Below are positions 15,647 to 24,704 of a stretch of DNA of 64,000 nt, piece after piece. This DNA is from Niallia circulans NBRC 13626. Its GTDB lineage: Bacteria; Bacillota; Bacilli; Bacillales; Cytobacillaceae. The stretch's first letter is position 1. Each line of letters starts with the position of its first letter. The notes beneath the pieces were generated by a model that was not told where the DNA came from, searched no databases, and saw nothing but the letters and a program-made list of their open reading frames with translations. Where the stretch lies: NCBI RefSeq assembly GCF_001591585.1, contig NZ_BCVE01000013.1, forward strand, positions 1 to 64,000. The letters are read 5' to 3'. The position numbers were made by a program, and so were the translations under genes.

Positions 15647-16780
15647 TTAACTCGCTTGCTGACCTAAAGCATGGTTCATTTCGACACACATGAGAATAAA
15701 AGCACCTGCGCCATGTAAATCGTTCTCGCTAGTAGGACGGACAATATAGTGTTGATAGTCCCCGATTCCTGTACCAATGCAGATATTACCAATGATTAGA
15801 TTTCCATTCGTATCATATTTTAATGTATCAATCACACCTTGATAGCCTTTCTGAGCAAATGGCAAATACTTGTCTTCTAGATAGCCTAAACGGACTGCTT
15901 TAGCGATGGCATGAACAAACAGGGAAGAGCAAGAGTTTTCCAGCCAGTTGTCGGATAAATGTCCTTTATCAATTACTTGATACCATAAACCGCTGTTCGA
16001 ATCTTGGTATTTGGTTAAAGCAATTAACAGGTCTTGAAGCATACTTGTTAATGCTTTTTTATCTTTATGGTCTTCAGGGAGGTATTCCAATATTTCCAAG
16101 AGAGCTGCAGGGACCCAGCCAATTGCTCTGCCCCAAAATTCTGGAGCGGCTCCAGTAATGGGATCTGCCCATTCGGCAGCTTTGGTTTCATCCCAGCCAT
16201 GATATAACAAGCCAGTTTCTGGATCCTTCGTATGTTTCTCCAGTAATAGTGCTTGGTGTGTGATCATGTCAGCATATTCTGTTTCTCCGAAGGCTTTTGC
16301 AAACTGGACGGCAATTGGGCCTCCCATATACAAACCGTCCAGCCACATTTGATTTGGATAATGTTCCTTATGCCAGAAACCGCCAGAGGGATTGCACTTT
16401 AAGGTCTTTAATAAGGGAACAATATGATAAAGTGCTTTTTTGTATCGTTCATCGCCTGTTTGTTCATAAAGATTGAAAAGAAGCACACCTGGCTGCATAT
16501 CATCCAGTTCATCTGTTTTTAATTTGGTGACGCTTCCATCTTCGCGAACATGGCTGTCGACCCATTTCTTAATATAAGTAAAATACTTATCCTTTTTCGT
16601 TTCTTTCCAGCATTTCTCCATCCCAGATAAAAAGACTCCTTGATGATAATGAAATCGTTCTGGTGGAAGTTGTTCAGCTTCAAATTTAGTCATTATTGTT
16701 TCACAAGCCTTCTCCGCCCATTGGATAGGGGTTAAAGTTTCATTAGCCTTCACATAAGTGCTAGATTCAGAGAATGTCAA
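15647..16780 (-). CDS. GH105 unsaturated rhamnogalacturonyl hydrolase (YteR/YesR family)
   Basis: A 377-residue enzyme without signal peptide, hence cytoplasmic. The (alpha/alpha)6-barrel family GH105 is indicated by HYHQGVFLSGMEKCW, the active-site region NQMWLDGLYMGGP (the Asp of MWLDGLYM corresponds to the YteR catalytic acid), FWGRAIGWVPAAL and the C-terminal GTGIGDYQHYIVRP with NDLHGAGAF. These enzymes remove the unsaturated uronic acid from pectin or rhamnogalacturonan oligomers made by lyases. The neighbouring AraC gene (16926) and the acetylesterase remnant (17804) belong to the same theme. No uptake genes for the oligomers remain nearby. Confidence 0.88.
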   Translation of the reverse strand: MTFSESSTYVKANETLTPIQWAEKACETIMTKFEAEQLPPERFHYHQGVFLSGMEKCWKETKKDKYFTYIKKWVDSHVREDGSVTKLKTDELDDMQPGVLLFNLYEQTGDERYKKALYHIVPLLKTLKCNPSGGFWHKEHYPNQMWLDGLYMGGPIAVQFAKAFGETEYADMITHQALLLEKHTKDPETGLLYHGWDETKAAEWADPITGAAPEFWGRAIGWVPAALLEILEYLPEDHKDKKALTSMLQDLLIALTKYQDSNSGLWYQVIDKGHLSDNWLENSCSSLFVHAIAKAVRLGYLEDKYLPFAQKGYQGVIDTLKYDTNGNLIIGNICIGTGIGDYQHYIVRPTSENDLHGAGAFILMCVEMNHALGQQAS

Positions 16781-16925
16781 CCTGATATTCCTCCTTCCTA
16801 AATATAAGACTAGGGTAGCACAGAATTATGTACTATTTTTGCGAGAAAATCCAAAAACTTCTTATATCTTGCAATTTTGGGTACGTATAATAAAGATAAT
16901 AAGGGAAAAAGGGGAGGGGAATAAA

Positions 16926-17765
16926 CTGAGAGATATTTTATTTAATAATGCGGGGGAGACATTCATAGTGTCCCAGCGAAAAGCATTAAGCCATCATATG
17001 CCAGCTAATCATTTCCATAGTACATTGGAAATCTACTATTTAATCTCTGGCAAACGGGAATTTTTTATTAAGGATCGTACTATAGTAATTCACCAAGGAG
17101 ATATTGTTATTATTTCTCCTAATATCCTCCATCGGACAACAAATACAGAAAAGCCAAAACATGAGCGGTTTATAGTTAATATTCATGAAAAACATCTTGC
17201 GCAAATAAGTCCTTCTTATCTAGATATTTATCAACCCTTGTTTGAGAATGATTACCTTATTGTTAGGTGCCCGCTGAATGAGTTACTTGCCATAGATAGT
17301 CTTTCGCAAAAGGTTATTGAAGAGATTCAAGAGCAAAGACCAGGCTATGAAATATATATCCAAACATTGGTCCTACAGATGCTTATTATTTGCTGCCGGC
17401 ATATTAAACAGAATAACACGCAGCCATTAGAATCGCCGAGCCCGATGCATGAGAGAATCTCGGAGGTTGTACGTTATCTCAACAGCCATTATATGAATAA
17501 ACTTTCGCTTCAATCAGTGGCAGAGAAATTCTATATTAGTCCATACTACTTAAGTCGTTTTTTTAAAGAGGCAACAGGGTTTACCTTTGTAGAGTACTTG
17601 AACAGTGTGCGGATTAAAGAGGCGAAGAAGCTATTGGAGAGTTCTTCAATGAAAGTAAACTTAATATCCAAAAAAGTTGGCTTTGGAAGTGTTACCCATT
17701 TTGGCAGGGTATTTAAGGAAGTGACTGGGTATGTTCCATTGTATTATAGAAAAATGAAGAGATAG
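16926..17765 (+). CDS. AraC family regulator with cupin sensor domain (pectin locus)
   Basis: About 279 residues: an N-terminal cupin (HHMPANHFHSTLEIYYLISGKR, with GDIVIISPNILHR) and a C-terminal AraC double HTH (LSLQSVAEKFYISPYYLSRFF and ISKKVGFGSVTHFGRVF). Start choice is difficult. The open frame extends into the divergent gene, but a TATAAT at 16886-16891 puts transcription start near 16898. No ATG follows in frame. CTG at 16926 lies six bases after the strong site GGGGAGGGGA and gives the N-terminus expected for the family. The alternative is GTG at 16968, after GGGGGAG. It probably activates the divergent GH105 gene. Confidence 0.78.
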   Translation: MRDILFNNAGETFIVSQRKALSHHMPANHFHSTLEIYYLISGKREFFIKDRTIVIHQGDIVIISPNILHRTTNTEKPKHERFIVNIHEKHLAQISPSYLDIYQPLFENDYLIVRCPLNELLAIDSLSQKVIEEIQEQRPGYEIYIQTLVLQMLIICCRHIKQNNTQPLESPSPMHERISEVVRYLNSHYMNKLSLQSVAEKFYISPYYLSRFFKEATGFTFVEYLNSVRIKEAKKLLESSSMKVNLISKKVGFGSVTHFGRVFKEVTGYVPLYYRKMKR

Positions 17766-17803
17766 GAAAGGCGATGATACCATCGAAGGAAGGGAGACAT
17801 TTT

Positions 17804-18023
17804 ATGAGGCTAAATAAATTAGAATTTTTCTTGCGACGGATTCGACTATCCAGAAATTGGAAGATAACAACTATCAAGGAGGCTTGGGAGAGTTCCTTCA
17901 AGGTTATTTCACAAAGGATGTGCAAATAATGAATCATGCAATCGGAGGAAAAAGCTCGAAAACCTTTGGCGAGGAAGACAGATTAAAAAGAATAACGGAG
18001 GACATAGGTGCAGAAACAATATG
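17804..18023 (+). pseudogene. Remnant of a CE12 rhamnogalacturonan acetylesterase gene
   Basis: An ATG at 17804 with GGAAGGGAG upstream begins a frame that soon shifts. In the frame from 17821 the translation reads IFLATDSTIQ, then QGGLGEFLQGYFTKDVQ, then NHAIGGKSSKTFGEEDRL, ending at 18023. These match the SGNH-type acetylesterase blocks I (GDSTVQ), II (GWGQ...FF...VQ) and III (NHAIGGRSSKTF...GRL), but the rest of a protein of about 220-230 residues is missing, including the C-terminal Asp/His block. A frameshift near 17820 and a large deletion make it non-functional. It follows the AraC gene, matching the RG-degradation theme with GH105. Confidence 0.75.
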
Positions 18024-18082
18024 AAGCAGCGATTGTCGATGGTGCAGGAGGATTTCAGCGTATCAGCTTTGAGGCAGGGAGG

Positions 18083-18108
18083 CAGAAGTCCTTTTGCTTC
18101 TTTTTTTG
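18083..18108 (+). terminator. Short terminator-like hairpin after the CE12 remnant
   Basis: AGAAG / CTTCT stem (18084-18088 and 18097-18101) followed by seven T residues. Confidence 0.5.
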
Positions 18109-18214
18109 CTAAAGGAGAATTTTCTCCCTTCCCTTCTACAAAACCTAATCTTGAACAGAATCTCCTCTTAAATTAAACTTAAACTAAATCATCAAGTCCT
18201 AGGAGAAACTAACA

Positions 18215-18919
18215 ATGCAAAAAATCATGATTATCGAAGACGATGTAAAAATCGCAGAACATCTCAGCGCCTACATAAAGAAATATCAATATGAAGTAAT
18301 TACAGCCATCGATTTTGAAACCATAATGGAGACATTTAGAAGGGAAAAACCAGACCTTATTCTATTAGACATTAACCTTCCAAGCTTCGATGGTTACTAT
18401 TGGTGCCGGCAAATTCGCAAAGAATCCCTTTGCCCGGTCATTTTCATTTCAGCAAGAACGGGCGAAATGGATCAAGTAATGGCAATTGAAAATGGTGGGG
18501 ATGATTTTATTACAAAGCCATTTCATCCTGATATTGTGATGGCGAAAATTAGAAGCCAGCTCCGCCGAGCATATGGGGAATATTCCTTAAAACATGAGGA
18601 AAGAGTGCTTCGTGAAGGGGATTTGAGCTTATATCCAGAACGGTTTGAATTACGATTTAAAGACAAAGTAACGCAATTAACGAAAAAAGAAACAGACATT
18701 ATCGAAAGCTTACTTGATCGCTACCCACGTGTTGCTGGCCGGCAAGATTTATTAGCAAAGCTTTGGGATGATGAAGCATATGTCGACGAGAATACATTGA
18801 ATGTGAATATCACGCGTGTTCGGAAAAAATTTCAAGAGCTAGGGATTGAGGAGGCAGTAGAAACAGTAAGGGGAGCGGGATATCGCTTGCGGCCGACTTG
18901 GAAAGAGGAACAAGCATGA
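18215..18919 (+). CDS. Bce-type response regulator (OmpR family)
   Basis: A 234-residue protein. The receiver domain has the phospho-acceptor Asp52 (LILLDINLP), the acidic pair EDD at residues 8-10 and the Lys in FITKPF. It is followed by a winged-helix trans_reg_C domain (LTKKETDIIESLL, VDENTLNVNITRVRKKF). Sequence style and context match BceR/PsdR-class regulators. Its stop codon overlaps the kinase ATG (ATGA). A site fitting the BceR consensus TTACA-N4-TGTAA lies at 19904-19917 in front of the transporter genes and is its probable target. A TAGGAGA ribosome site precedes the ATG at 18215. Confidence 0.9.
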   Translation: MQKIMIIEDDVKIAEHLSAYIKKYQYEVITAIDFETIMETFRREKPDLILLDINLPSFDGYYWCRQIRKESLCPVIFISARTGEMDQVMAIENGGDDFITKPFHPDIVMAKIRSQLRRAYGEYSLKHEERVLREGDLSLYPERFELRFKDKVTQLTKKETDIIESLLDRYPRVAGRQDLLAKLWDDEAYVDENTLNVNITRVRKKFQELGIEEAVETVRGAGYRLRPTWKEEQA

Positions 18920-19917
18920 AGCTATTTATTCGCGAGCATTTTTTATTTATTATCATACAGCTCATCCAATGTCTTTTGATTCCGTTTATATTTTGGCTGG
19001 ATGGTTACCGAGGAATTAGAGTCTGTCTATATGCTATTTTCTTATCAATCGTATTTTTAACAGTATTTTTACTATATCAATATGTGAGTAGAAGAAAATT
19101 TTATCAAAGGCTTGAACATTCAATCGGAACATTAGATGGTTCTTTAGATACGACGGAAGCAAAACCAATTTCGGAGGCTCTCGATCAGTTGCTAATGGTA
19201 CAGTATCGTTTATATCAAGAAGAAATTCAAAAAGCAGAGGACAGGCAAGATGAGCATCTCCTCTTTATGGATCGCTGGGTCCATCAAATGAAGACACCTC
19301 TCTCGATTATTGAGCTGACAGCACAAACGCTTGATGAGCCAGAATCATCGAGTATCCGGGAAGAGACAGACCGGATGCGAAACGGACTGAATACCGTTCT
19401 TTATATGGCGAGACTTCGCACCATTGCAGAAGATTTTCAAATTAAGCCTGTCGTTCTTTCTAAGTTAATACATGAGGTGAATCAAGAAAATAAGCGTTTT
19501 TATATTCGCAATGAAGTGTATCCGCAATTTAAAGAAGAAAAGCAAGGCATTACTGTAGAGACAGATGAAAAGTGGCTATTCTTTCTCCTGACACAACTTG
19601 TTCATAATGCTGTGAAATATTCGGCAGGGAAAGCAAATCATCTCATTATTTCTTTATATGAACAATCAGGAGAAGCTGTTCTGGAGGTGCAAGATTTTGG
19701 TGTTGGTATACCAATTGTAGATCAGAAGCGTATTTTTAATAAATTCTATACAGGAGAAAATGGTCGCAAATATCGAGAATCTACCGGTATGGGGCTTTAT
19801 TTAGTAAAAGAAGTGGCAGAGAGATTAGAGCATCGTCTGGAATTGGAGTCAAAGGTCGGAATAGGTACAACGATAAGGATTATTTTTTCTGATACACAAA
19901 ACCTTACATCAATGTAA
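18916..19917 (+). CDS. Bce-type intramembrane-sensing histidine kinase
   Basis: 333 residues. Two transmembrane segments near the N-terminus (about 11-28 and 38-58) are joined by a very short extracellular loop, the hallmark of BceS-like kinases, which do not sense the peptide themselves but read the activity of their ABC transporter. The H-box is FMDRWVHQMKTPLSIIEL. Downstream lie an N-box (LLTQLVHNAVKYS), a G1 box (DFGVGIP) and a G2 box (STGMGLYLVKEV). ATG at 18916 overlaps the regulator stop; an upstream in-frame ATG at 18898 is inside the regulator gene and less likely. Confidence 0.9.
   Translation: MKLFIREHFLFIIIQLIQCLLIPFIFWLDGYRGIRVCLYAIFLSIVFLTVFLLYQYVSRRKFYQRLEHSIGTLDGSLDTTEAKPISEALDQLLMVQYRLYQEEIQKAEDRQDEHLLFMDRWVHQMKTPLSIIELTAQTLDEPESSSIREETDRMRNGLNTVLYMARLRTIAEDFQIKPVVLSKLIHEVNQENKRFYIRNEVYPQFKEEKQGITVETDEKWLFFLLTQLVHNAVKYSAGKANHLIISLYEQSGEAVLEVQDFGVGIPIVDQKRIFNKFYTGENGRKYRESTGMGLYLVKEVAERLEHRLELESKVGIGTTIRIIFSDTQNLTSM
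19904..19917. promoter_or_regulatory. BceR-type operator
   Basis: TTACATCAATGTAA, within a 16-base palindrome CTTACAT-CA-ATGTAAG, fits the published BceR-like motif TTACA-N4-TGTAA. It overlaps the end of the kinase gene. A TATACT (19963-19968) with a poor -35 lies downstream, as expected for an activated promoter driving the transporter genes at 20000. Confidence 0.75.
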
Positions 19918-19999
19918 GATTGCTGAAAGCATAATCGATAGTATGCCATATCCTTTACAGGCTATACTTTTACTAGAATTGTTAGAGAGGAGAAGGATT

Positions 20000-20764
20000 A
20001 TGCTTAAACTTACAAACGTAAGTAAGGTTTACGAAGGAAAGATAGCTTACCGTGCCCTTACTGATATTAATTTTGAAATTGACAAAGGTGAATTTGTGGT
20101 GATTATGGGGCCGTCTGGAAGTGGAAAAACAACGCTGCTTAATATCATTTCTACGAATGATGGACCAACTACAGGTGCTGTGGAAATAGAAGGGAAAATG
20201 CCTCATAAGCTAAAGAAAAACGCACTAGCTAAGTTTCGCAGAAATGAATTAGGCTTTATCTTTCAGGACTTTAATTTATTGCATACTTTAACAGTGGAAG
20301 AAAATATCGTTTTACCATTAACATTGGATGGCTCTCCTGTTAAGGAAATGAAGAGGAAAGCAGAAGAAATTGCTAAGGAATTGGGGATTACAGCGATTCT
20401 GAATAAACGCACATATGAAATCTCAGGTGGGCAGGCGCAGCGGGTTGCTATTGCCAGAGCAATGATTCATGAACCAAAGCTATTATTAGCAGATGAGCCC
20501 ACAGGAAATCTAGATTCAAAAGCAGCAAAAGATGTGATGAATATGCTTGTCTCGATTAATGAAAGGAAACAGACAAGTTTATTAATGGTAACACATGATC
20601 CCCAAGCGGCTAGTTATTCTGATAGAGTAGTCTTTATTCGCGATGGAAAGCTACATTCTGAAATACATCGAGGAGATAGTAGACAAGCATTCTTCCAAAA
20701 AATAATCGATATGCTTTCGTTGATGGGAGGCGACGGCAATGACTTTTCGTCAGTTCGCGTTTAA
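20000..20764 (+). CDS. Bce-type ABC transporter ATPase
   Basis: A 254-residue ATPase of the MacB/BceA class. Walker A is GPSGSGKTT, the Q-loop FIFQDFNLL, the signature SGGQAQRVAIARA and Walker B LLLADEPTGNLD, followed by the H-loop VTHDP. ATG at 20000 has GAGAGGAGAAGG upstream. Its 3' end overlaps the permease start by 26 bases. With the permease it is predicted to give resistance to bacitracin-like or lantibiotic peptides and to act as the sensor for the two-component system encoded just upstream. Which peptide is detected cannot be told from sequence. Confidence 0.92.
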   Translation: MLKLTNVSKVYEGKIAYRALTDINFEIDKGEFVVIMGPSGSGKTTLLNIISTNDGPTTGAVEIEGKMPHKLKKNALAKFRRNELGFIFQDFNLLHTLTVEENIVLPLTLDGSPVKEMKRKAEEIAKELGITAILNKRTYEISGGQAQRVAIARAMIHEPKLLLADEPTGNLDSKAAKDVMNMLVSINERKQTSLLMVTHDPQAASYSDRVVFIRDGKLHSEIHRGDSRQAFFQKIIDMLSLMGGDGNDFSSVRV

Positions 20765-22637
20765 TAACGTACTTCGTAATAAACGGCTGTATATCGCTTA
20801 TTTTCTCAGCAGCATGTTTACAGTGATGGTATTCTTCACCTTTGCTATCTTTGCTTTCCATCCAGCCTTTTCTGGTCCCGACATGAATAGTAATGCACTA
20901 TTTGGTATGGGTGTTGCTGGCGGAATTATTTATATCTTTTCTTTCTTTTTTGTTTTATATTCTATGAGCTCTTTCTTACAATCAAGAAAGAAGGAATTTG
21001 GCTTATTAATGATGCTTGGGGCATCTAACCGGCAGATTCGTCTTTTGGTTTTTCTAGAAAATATTCTAATCGGCTTTTTTGCCACAGTGAGTGGGATTCT
21101 CGCAGGCTTAGTATTTGCGAAGGTAATTCTTTTGATTGCTGAGAATGTATTAATTATTACAGAATCACTCCATTTTTATTTCCCTACATTGGCAATTGTG
21201 GTGACTTTTATTAGTTTTCTGATTCTCTTTTTCTTTATTTCTATCTTTGTTTCCTTTATTCTTCGTACTAATAAGTTGATTGACTTAATCAAAGGGGATA
21301 AAAAGTCAAAAGGAGAACCGAAAGCTTCATTATTTCTATCGATTTTAGCAGGATTGCTCTTACTTGTAGGATATGTTATTGCAATTTCTGTAGAGGGAAT
21401 ATTGGTTGTTTACGCGCTGGTTCCAGTTGTTCTCTTAGTAACACTCGGAACCTATCTCTTATTTACTCAACTGAGTGTGTATTTTATCCGCAAGATAAAA
21501 AGGAATAAGTCTATTTTTTGGAAAAAAACAAATATGCTCTTGTTTTCCGATTTATCTTTTCGCATGAAAGATAATGCAAGAACCTTTTTCTTGGTGGCGA
21601 TTATATCAACAGTGGCTTTTAGCGCCATTGGAACACTATATGGTTTCCAATCCTATATAACAAAAGGAATAAAAGAAATAAATCGCTATACTTTTACTTA
21701 TTCTCCATTGGAAGAGGACAGTGAAGAAGTAATTGCCAAAGATAAGAGTAAAATGAATACGTTAATAGAAAATGAAAAGCTTGATGTGAGCAGTGAAGAG
21801 ACTCAATTGAATTATTACAAACTAGCTGGGGAAAAGAAGAACGTGTTAATTGCGCGAGCATCTGATTACAATCGTTTTGCCGAGCTAATTGGAGAGACGA
21901 AAATTCATCCAAAGGAAGATGAAGCCATTGTTGTAGAACAAAGTGATGCTGTCTTAAAGGAAGGCGGACAGAAACCTAGCAAAAAGCTATTGGAAACGGC
22001 CATTCCTTTAAAAGGCGACCGAGAATTAACGCCTTCTCGAGTAATAGATGCGTCTGTTTTAACAGAAATAACGGCTTATTATGTAGTAAATGATAAAATT
22101 TATGATCAGCTGGATGAACCAATAAAAAGCAAGCTAAGTGTTGTATGGCAAGCGAAAGAAGGACAAGAAGACAAAGTCCTTGCAGTTGGGGAACAATTGG
22201 ATGAGGAATTATCCTATAAAGCTTTTTCTGTCGATTATGCCATATACCAAATCAATAAAGCGTTTGGACCTATTCTGTTTATTGGCTTGTTTATTGGGAT
22301 TGTATTCTTCGTTTCTGCAGGAAGCTTCCTTTATTTCCGATTATTTACTGATTTAGAGGAAGAAAAGCGCAAATTCCAATCGATTGCCAAAATTGGATTA
22401 ATGGAGACGGAGTTGAAAAGAGTCGTTACCAGACAAATAGCTCTTTTATTTTTCTCACCGATTATAGTTGCTTTAATTCATGGTTCTGTCGCACTTATTG
22501 CCCTATCCAATATGTTTGATTTTAATATTACAAGAGAGGCAGCATTGGTATTAGGAAGCTTTGCTTTCATACAGATTCTTTATTTCTTAATCGTTCGCTA
22601 TTTTTATGTAAAACAAGTGAAGAGAATTATTCTTTAA
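20739..22637 (+). CDS. Bce-type ABC transporter permease (FtsX/BceB family)
   Basis: A 632-residue permease with ten predicted transmembrane segments: TM1 near residue 15, a tight group up to about 310, then an extracellular region of roughly 200 residues (about 315-510) between TM7 and TM8, and three C-terminal helices. This large loop is diagnostic of BceB-like permeases and determines peptide specificity. GGGAGGCGACGGCA before ATG 20739 is a good ribosome site. It completes a regulator-kinase-ATPase-permease module and is followed by a terminator at 22651. Confidence 0.92.
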   Translation: MTFRQFAFNNVLRNKRLYIAYFLSSMFTVMVFFTFAIFAFHPAFSGPDMNSNALFGMGVAGGIIYIFSFFFVLYSMSSFLQSRKKEFGLLMMLGASNRQIRLLVFLENILIGFFATVSGILAGLVFAKVILLIAENVLIITESLHFYFPTLAIVVTFISFLILFFFISIFVSFILRTNKLIDLIKGDKKSKGEPKASLFLSILAGLLLLVGYVIAISVEGILVVYALVPVVLLVTLGTYLLFTQLSVYFIRKIKRNKSIFWKKTNMLLFSDLSFRMKDNARTFFLVAIISTVAFSAIGTLYGFQSYITKGIKEINRYTFTYSPLEEDSEEVIAKDKSKMNTLIENEKLDVSSEETQLNYYKLAGEKKNVLIARASDYNRFAELIGETKIHPKEDEAIVVEQSDAVLKEGGQKPSKKLLETAIPLKGDRELTPSRVIDASVLTEITAYYVVNDKIYDQLDEPIKSKLSVVWQAKEGQEDKVLAVGEQLDEELSYKAFSVDYAIYQINKAFGPILFIGLFIGIVFFVSAGSFLYFRLFTDLEEEKRKFQSIAKIGLMETELKRVVTRQIALLFFSPIIVALIHGSVALIALSNMFDFNITREAALVLGSFAFIQILYFLIVRYFYVKQVKRIIL

Positions 22638-22650
22638 TGGATATATTAGG

Positions 22651-22677
22651 CAGCTCCCTGAAAAGGGAGTTGTTTTT
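22651..22677 (+). terminator. Terminator of the Bce module
   Basis: CTCCCT / AGGGAG stem with a GAAA loop, followed by T residues. Confidence 0.85.
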
Positions 22678-22831
22678 ATATAAAGAAAAGGACTGTGGAT
22701 TTTTGAAGATTTATCTAATTATTATCATTTATGATGTGGTAGTATATTCCATATAGGGATAAAAAGAAGTTGTTTATCTTTGATATAAATAGCTAAAAAA
22801 AGAGGATGGTGGTTGGCTTCAGGCCTTAGGA

Positions 22832-23053
22832 GTGACTATAATCGAAGCTTATTTCCTTGTTGGCAGCTTTTTCTGTTTTTATTACAGGCTTAAATGGAAG
22901 GATCGCACGGAATGGAAATTTAATTTCCCCATCACAATTGGGATTCTACTCTTCTTATTTGCAGCTTTTAGTTATTTTGATTTTATGCTTGGCAGAATAA
23001 TAGTAGGTATACCGGGGATTATTTTGATAGTGGGTAATAAGTATTTTGAGTAA
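22832..23053 (+). CDS. Hypothetical small membrane protein
   Basis: A 73-residue frame with two or three hydrophobic stretches (IEAYFLVGSFFCFYY, FPITIGILLFLFAAFSYFDF and IIVGIPGIILIVG) separated by a charged RLKWKDRTEWK loop. The GTG start at 22832 overlaps its own AGGAG, so the true start is uncertain and may lie elsewhere. The regular alternation of helices and charged loop looks like a real protein, but I recognise no family. It is isolated between the Bce terminator and the convergent oxidoreductase gene. Confidence 0.45.
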   Translation: MTIIEAYFLVGSFFCFYYRLKWKDRTEWKFNFPITIGILLFLFAAFSYFDFMLGRIIVGIPGIILIVGNKYFE

Positions 23054-23285
23054 CTTTATAATCTTTCAACAATGTTAGTAAAATCCAAGATTTTTCTATG
23101 GAATGATTAGAGACGGAATTTGGAGGCTGTGGAGAAAAAACATTTTGAAAATCTATCAATTTGAAAATAATATCCCCACCTTAACTGAATAAATATTCCT
23201 GTCATTTTAGGGGAGAAGTCCCTAAAATTTTATTTCTCATAGAATGGTTGAAATGTTTACTGTGATTTCCAAAAAATAGACATCA

Positions 23286-23313
23286 AAAGCACCTGCTTAG
23301 CAGGTGCTTTTGA
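23286..23313 (-). terminator. Terminator of the flavin oxidoreductase gene
   Basis: AAAAGCACCTGC / GCAGGTGCTTTT around a TTA loop; it can work in both directions. Confidence 0.88.
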
Positions 23314-23330
23314 TAAAGCTGCATTCTTTT

Positions 23331-24446
23331 TTATACACCAGGGAACCAGCCGGGTGCATTGATAATAGCATTCCAGAGTGGATCTGGAATGACGAGTTCT
23401 TTTTGTTTTTCTTTATTCAGTGTTGTAGCAATTGTATCTTCTTTTCCTTCCGCTAGCTTTTGTACCCAATGTGGTTCGATAATAAGGCCTCTACCTAATG
23501 CCAGCAAAGATACTCCTGTTTGTAATGCTTTTTGAGCATCCTCTGCAGTATAAATAGAGCCAACGCCAATTAACGGTACACGATTATGGATGGTTTCAAG
23601 TAAATAGGCAATACGAGTTTTGGATATATCCTCTACTCCTCTTCTTGGTGTTGAATGGAAATCCTGAAGAGATACATGTAAGTAATCCAGTCCTTTATCG
23701 GCAAGTTTATCCACTAGAGCAAGGGTATCGTCCATGGTAATTCCAGGTGTTTCAGGCTCCTCAGGAGAAAAACGATAACCAACAATGAAAGGAGAGGCAG
23801 CATGTTTTTCGACTATACTTTTAACCTTATCAATAATGGCTAAAGGAAAAGTCATTCGTTTTTCAAGGCTTCCACCAAAGCGATCTTCACGGCGGTTAGA
23901 ATGAGGAGAGAAAAATTGTTGAATAAGATATCCATTTGCTCCATGAATCTCTACTCCATCATAACCAGCTTCAATAGCACGGCGAGTTGTTTCTCCGAAA
24001 GCATCGATAATAGCTTCGACTTCAGCTTCTGATAATTCTCTTGGAATAGCATTTCCTTCTCCTTCAGCAGGAATATTACTAGCACTCACGACATCTCCAT
24101 TTACTAAGTCAGGAGGGCACATTCGTCCACCGTGGAAAATTTGCAGAACTGCTTTTGCGCCTTGTTCTTTAATACTAGAAGCTAATTTTGTTAAGCTAGG
24201 AATAAATTCGTCACTATAGGCAGCAAATTCCCCAGGAAATCCTTGACCATTACGCGCAACATTTGTACAAGCAGTAATAACCATGCTAACTCCAGCTGAT
24301 CGATGTGCATAATAATCAACTTCTTCTGCTGTGACTGTTCCATCTTGATTAGAAGAGAAATTAGTCATGGGAGCCATAACGACTCGATTTTTAAGGGTTA
24401 CACCATTAGGTAGTGTAAAAGAAGATAAAAGCTCATTGTTATTCAT
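23331..24446 (-). CDS. NADH-dependent flavin oxidoreductase, old yellow enzyme family (YqiG-like)
   Basis: A 371-residue FMN TIM-barrel. Markers are NRVVMAPMTNFSS near the N-terminus, QIFHGGRMCPP, the substrate-binding pair in GVEIHGANGYLIQQFFSPHSNRR(ED), RFGGS and the phosphate-binding region LIGVGSIYTAEDAQKAL with LALGRGLI. Enzymes of this class reduce activated alkenes, nitro compounds or electrophiles. The length and the PGWFPG C-terminus resemble B. subtilis YqiG. It is monocistronic with its own terminator and divergent from the licT promoter. Confidence 0.87.
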   Translation of the reverse strand: MNNNELLSSFTLPNGVTLKNRVVMAPMTNFSSNQDGTVTAEEVDYYAHRSAGVSMVITACTNVARNGQGFPGEFAAYSDEFIPSLTKLASSIKEQGAKAVLQIFHGGRMCPPDLVNGDVVSASNIPAEGEGNAIPRELSEAEVEAIIDAFGETTRRAIEAGYDGVEIHGANGYLIQQFFSPHSNRREDRFGGSLEKRMTFPLAIIDKVKSIVEKHAASPFIVGYRFSPEEPETPGITMDDTLALVDKLADKGLDYLHVSLQDFHSTPRRGVEDISKTRIAYLLETIHNRVPLIGVGSIYTAEDAQKALQTGVSLLALGRGLIIEPHWVQKLAEGKEDTIATTLNKEKQKELVIPDPLWNAIINAPGWFPGV

Positions 24447-24589
24447 CTATTATTTTCTCCTTTTAAAAGTATTAGTGTCATTATATAGCAACAAATACTT
24501 TGGATAAATTTTTATGCTTACATAGTTTTTCCGTTTTATTTTAGGAATAAACAAAGGCAGCTTGTCTCAAGATTTTAAAAAATATCAAA

Positions 24590-24661
24590 TTGACAGTAGA
24601 AATTACCTATGATAGACTGATTTTAAAGGATTGTTACCGCTTTATTGTGGGCTATACCTAT
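24590..24661 (+). promoter_or_regulatory. licT promoter and first RAT antiterminator site
   Basis: TTGACA (24590-24595), a 17-base spacer and TAGACT (24613-24618). From the predicted transcription start the RNA begins AAAGGATTGTTACCGC, then GTGGGCTATACC (24625-24660). This is a ribonucleic antiterminator as bound by LicT/SacT-type CAT domains. A run of six T residues follows directly, so the element can double as a terminator stem. Confidence 0.75.
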
Positions 24662-24704
24662 TTTTTGTTGTAGTGAAAGAAAATAAAAGAATAGGGACTA
24701 TCTT

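Noticed and set aside
16758-16925. Long N-terminal extension of the AraC gene at 16926
   Set aside because: It overlaps the divergent GH105 start and lies upstream of the promoter -10 at 16886-16891.
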